Shown here piece after piece: positions 4,475-5,862 of a DNA stretch of 5,862 nt. Position 1 is the stretch's first letter. Each line of letters opens with the position of its first letter. The stretch is from positions 1 through 5,862 of the forward strand of contig CAVIQT010000061.1 of the NCBI GenBank assembly GCA_963645165.1, written 5' to 3'. The notes beneath the pieces were generated by a model that was not told the origin of the DNA, ran no database searches, and saw only the letters and a list, made by a program, of their open reading frames with translations. A program made the translations under genes and the position numbers. The stretch comes from CAG-533 sp963645165 (GTDB lineage: Bacteria > Bacillota_I > Bacilli_A > RF39 > UBA660).

Positions 4475-5862
4475 AAAAAATATTAATTTAAAATTTAGAG
4501 AAAAAGGTTTAGTTTTTATTCTTGGCCCTTCTGGTTCTGGCAAAACAACCCTTCTAAATTTAATAGGTAAAATAGATACTCCAACTAAAGGAAATATTTT
4601 ATATTATAATAATGATATTAAAAATATTACTGACTATAAATATCATAATCAAGTCGTAAGTTTTATCTTTCAAGATTATAACTTACTTAAAAGTTTAAAC
4701 TTTTATGATAATCTATTTTTACTACCTAATTTAAATAAAAAAGAATCTAACTATCAAAAAATAATAAAAGATTTAAAACTAGATAGTGTTAACAAAAAAG
4801 AAAATATCAACAAATTATCTGGTGGTGAAAAACAAAGAATCGCAATATGCAGATGTTTAATGCAAAATACTGATATTATTTTAGCTGATGAGCCAACCGG
4901 AGCACTAGACTCTGAAAATAGTTTAATTGTCATGGATTTATTAAAAAAAGCATCTAAAAATAAACTAGTTATAGTTGTTACCCATAATGAATATCTAGCC
5001 CAAAAATATGGTAAACGTATTATTAGAATTGAAGACGGAATAATTAAAAGTGATACTAACCCTTTTTATGGTATTATACCTAAAAGTATCAAACTAAATA
5101 ACTCTAAAGTACCATTTAAAGATATATTAAAAATTAGTCTAAAAAATATTAAAGTAAAAAAGAAAAGATGTATTCTAACTTCTCTTGCTTTTGCTATTAG
5201 CTTACTTAGTTTATCCTTAATTCTATCTATTAATAATGGCTTTTCTAAAGAAATAAATAACTATGAACAAGAATATTTATATAATTATCCCCTAATTATA
5301 AGTAAAGAAGGAATAAGCCTTAATAATGATGTTTTAAAAGAAGAAACAATAACTACGGGCGACTTTAATGTAACCAAAGATTATTCTTTAATTACTAACT
5401 CTATAACTAAAGATTTACTTAAACAAGTAGAAAATCTAAACTCTAATTTATATGAAGAAATAACTTATTATAAAGATATAGACTATAACTTTAAAAAAAT
5501 ATCTTATTCTATAAATGATTATAAAAAATTTAATCTAATAAGTGGAAGATATCCTAATAGTAATAATGAAGTATTATTATTATTAAATTACAATAATAGT
5601 ATAAGTGAAAGTGTCTATAACTACTTAAATATTAATACAAGTAATTATAAAGATTACTTAAATAAATCATTTACAGTTAATAATCAAAAACTTAAAATAG
5701 TTGGTTTTGTAAAAAGTGATAACTCATACTATTCATCTTTAAATGGCATCTTATATCAAAGTAGTATATTTAATAACCCTATAACTGATATTTATATTTA
5801 TCCTAAAAATTATAATAGTAAAATAACTATTAAAGATAATCTAAAAAATATAAATATTATTG
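4425..5862 (+). CDS. ABC transporter, ATPase fused to a MacB-like permease, 3' end outside the window
   Basis: The frame is open from ATG 4425 to the window edge, giving 479 visible residues. Residues 1-215 are a complete LolD/MacB-type ATPase: Walker A GPSGSGKTT 34-42, Q-loop Gln83, signature LSGGE 131-135, Walker B IILADEP 151-157, D-loop LD at 161-162 and H-loop His187. A basic stretch (KKKR, 246-249) leads to one membrane helix at about 250-271. The following part is extracytoplasmic, rich in Asn, Tyr and Ser, as in the MacB periplasmic core domain of FtsX-like permeases. Three more membrane helices would be expected beyond the window. Relatives export antimicrobial peptides or lipoprotein-like substrates or act in mechanotransmission, and in Bacillota often in peptide resistance. 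The substrate here is not deducible. ATPase and permease on one chain is common in low-GC gut bacteria. It is probably transcribed from its own promoter after the island. Confidence 0.9.
   Translation, partial: MIYINNVTKKINNKIILKNINLKFREKGLVFILGPSGSGKTTLLNLIGKIDTPTKGNILYYNNDIKNITDYKYHNQVVSFIFQDYNLLKSLNFYDNLFLLPNLNKKESNYQKIIKDLKLDSVNKKENINKLSGGEKQRIAICRCLMQNTDIILADEPTGALDSENSLIVMDLLKKASKNKLVIVVTHNEYLAQKYGKRIIRIEDGIIKSDTNPFYGIIPKSIKLNNSKVPFKDILKISLKNIKVKKKRCILTSLAFAISLLSLSLILSINNGFSKEINNYEQEYLYNYPLIISKEGISLNNDVLKEETITTGDFNVTKDYSLITNSITKDLLKQVENLNSNLYEEITYYKDIDYNFKKISYSINDYKKFNLISGRYPNSNNEVLLLLNYNNSISESVYNYLNINTSNYKDYLNKSFTVNNQKLKIVGFVKSDNSYYSSLNGILYQSSIFNNPITDIYIYPKNYNSKITIKDNLKNINII

Noticed and set aside
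1..5862. tRNA, rRNA, CRISPR array or riboswitch
   Set aside because: No cloverleaf-like segment, regularly spaced repeats or recognisable structured leader was seen. The only gap longer than 300 bases without an intact gene (3818-4424) is covered by the remnants described.

Overview
The window is very A+T-rich, uses ATG starts with GGAGG-type ribosome binding sites, and reads cleanly with the standard bacterial code. Tryptophan is TGG throughout the intact genes, and TGA appears only as a stop. This fits a low-GC Bacillota, probably an uncultured gut-type Bacilli or Mollicutes-related lineage. The exact taxon cannot be named from the sequence. All recognisable genes lie on the + strand.

Positions 1-2972 form one cell-envelope operon. 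It starts with the 3' part of a two-domain glycosyltransferase (GT4 domain followed by a WecG/TagA/CpsF GT26 domain). Next comes a fused HAD phosphatase plus GtrA-type membrane protein. The last gene is a CDP-alcohol phosphatidyltransferase of the PssA type, which overlaps the HAD-GtrA gene by four bases. An intrinsic terminator sits directly on the last stop codon. Together they suggest synthesis or decoration of a lipid-linked glycan and of phospholipid in the cytoplasmic membrane; the exact product is inference.

Positions about 2990-4360 are a decayed island. It opens with a dead copy of the promoter-proximal leader and first 15 or so codons of the ABC transporter gene that follows the island, so the island lies between direct repeats of about 110 bp. 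Inside are pieces of three DUF1016/YhcG-family (PD-(D/E)XK nuclease family) genes. The first is a short N-domain fragment. The second has an intact N-terminal domain and a C-terminal tail, but the nuclease core is deleted and there is a stop at the junction. The third is a more divergent N-domain fragment with stops. A short piece resembling acetate kinase follows.

The most unusual signal is in these DUF1016 copies. All three carry an inverted repeat at the same codon position, just before or at the LSW motif. The palindrome sequences differ between copies, but the two arms have changed together. In copies 1 and 2 the flanking DNA is 87% and 100% identical, while the palindrome segment is only about 58% identical. 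This looks like a variable, self-complementary site built into the family's coding sequence.

From 4425 to the end lies the 5' part of an ABC transporter gene encoding an ATPase fused to a MacB-like permease. It has a plausible sigma-A promoter in the space after the island and runs off the window.
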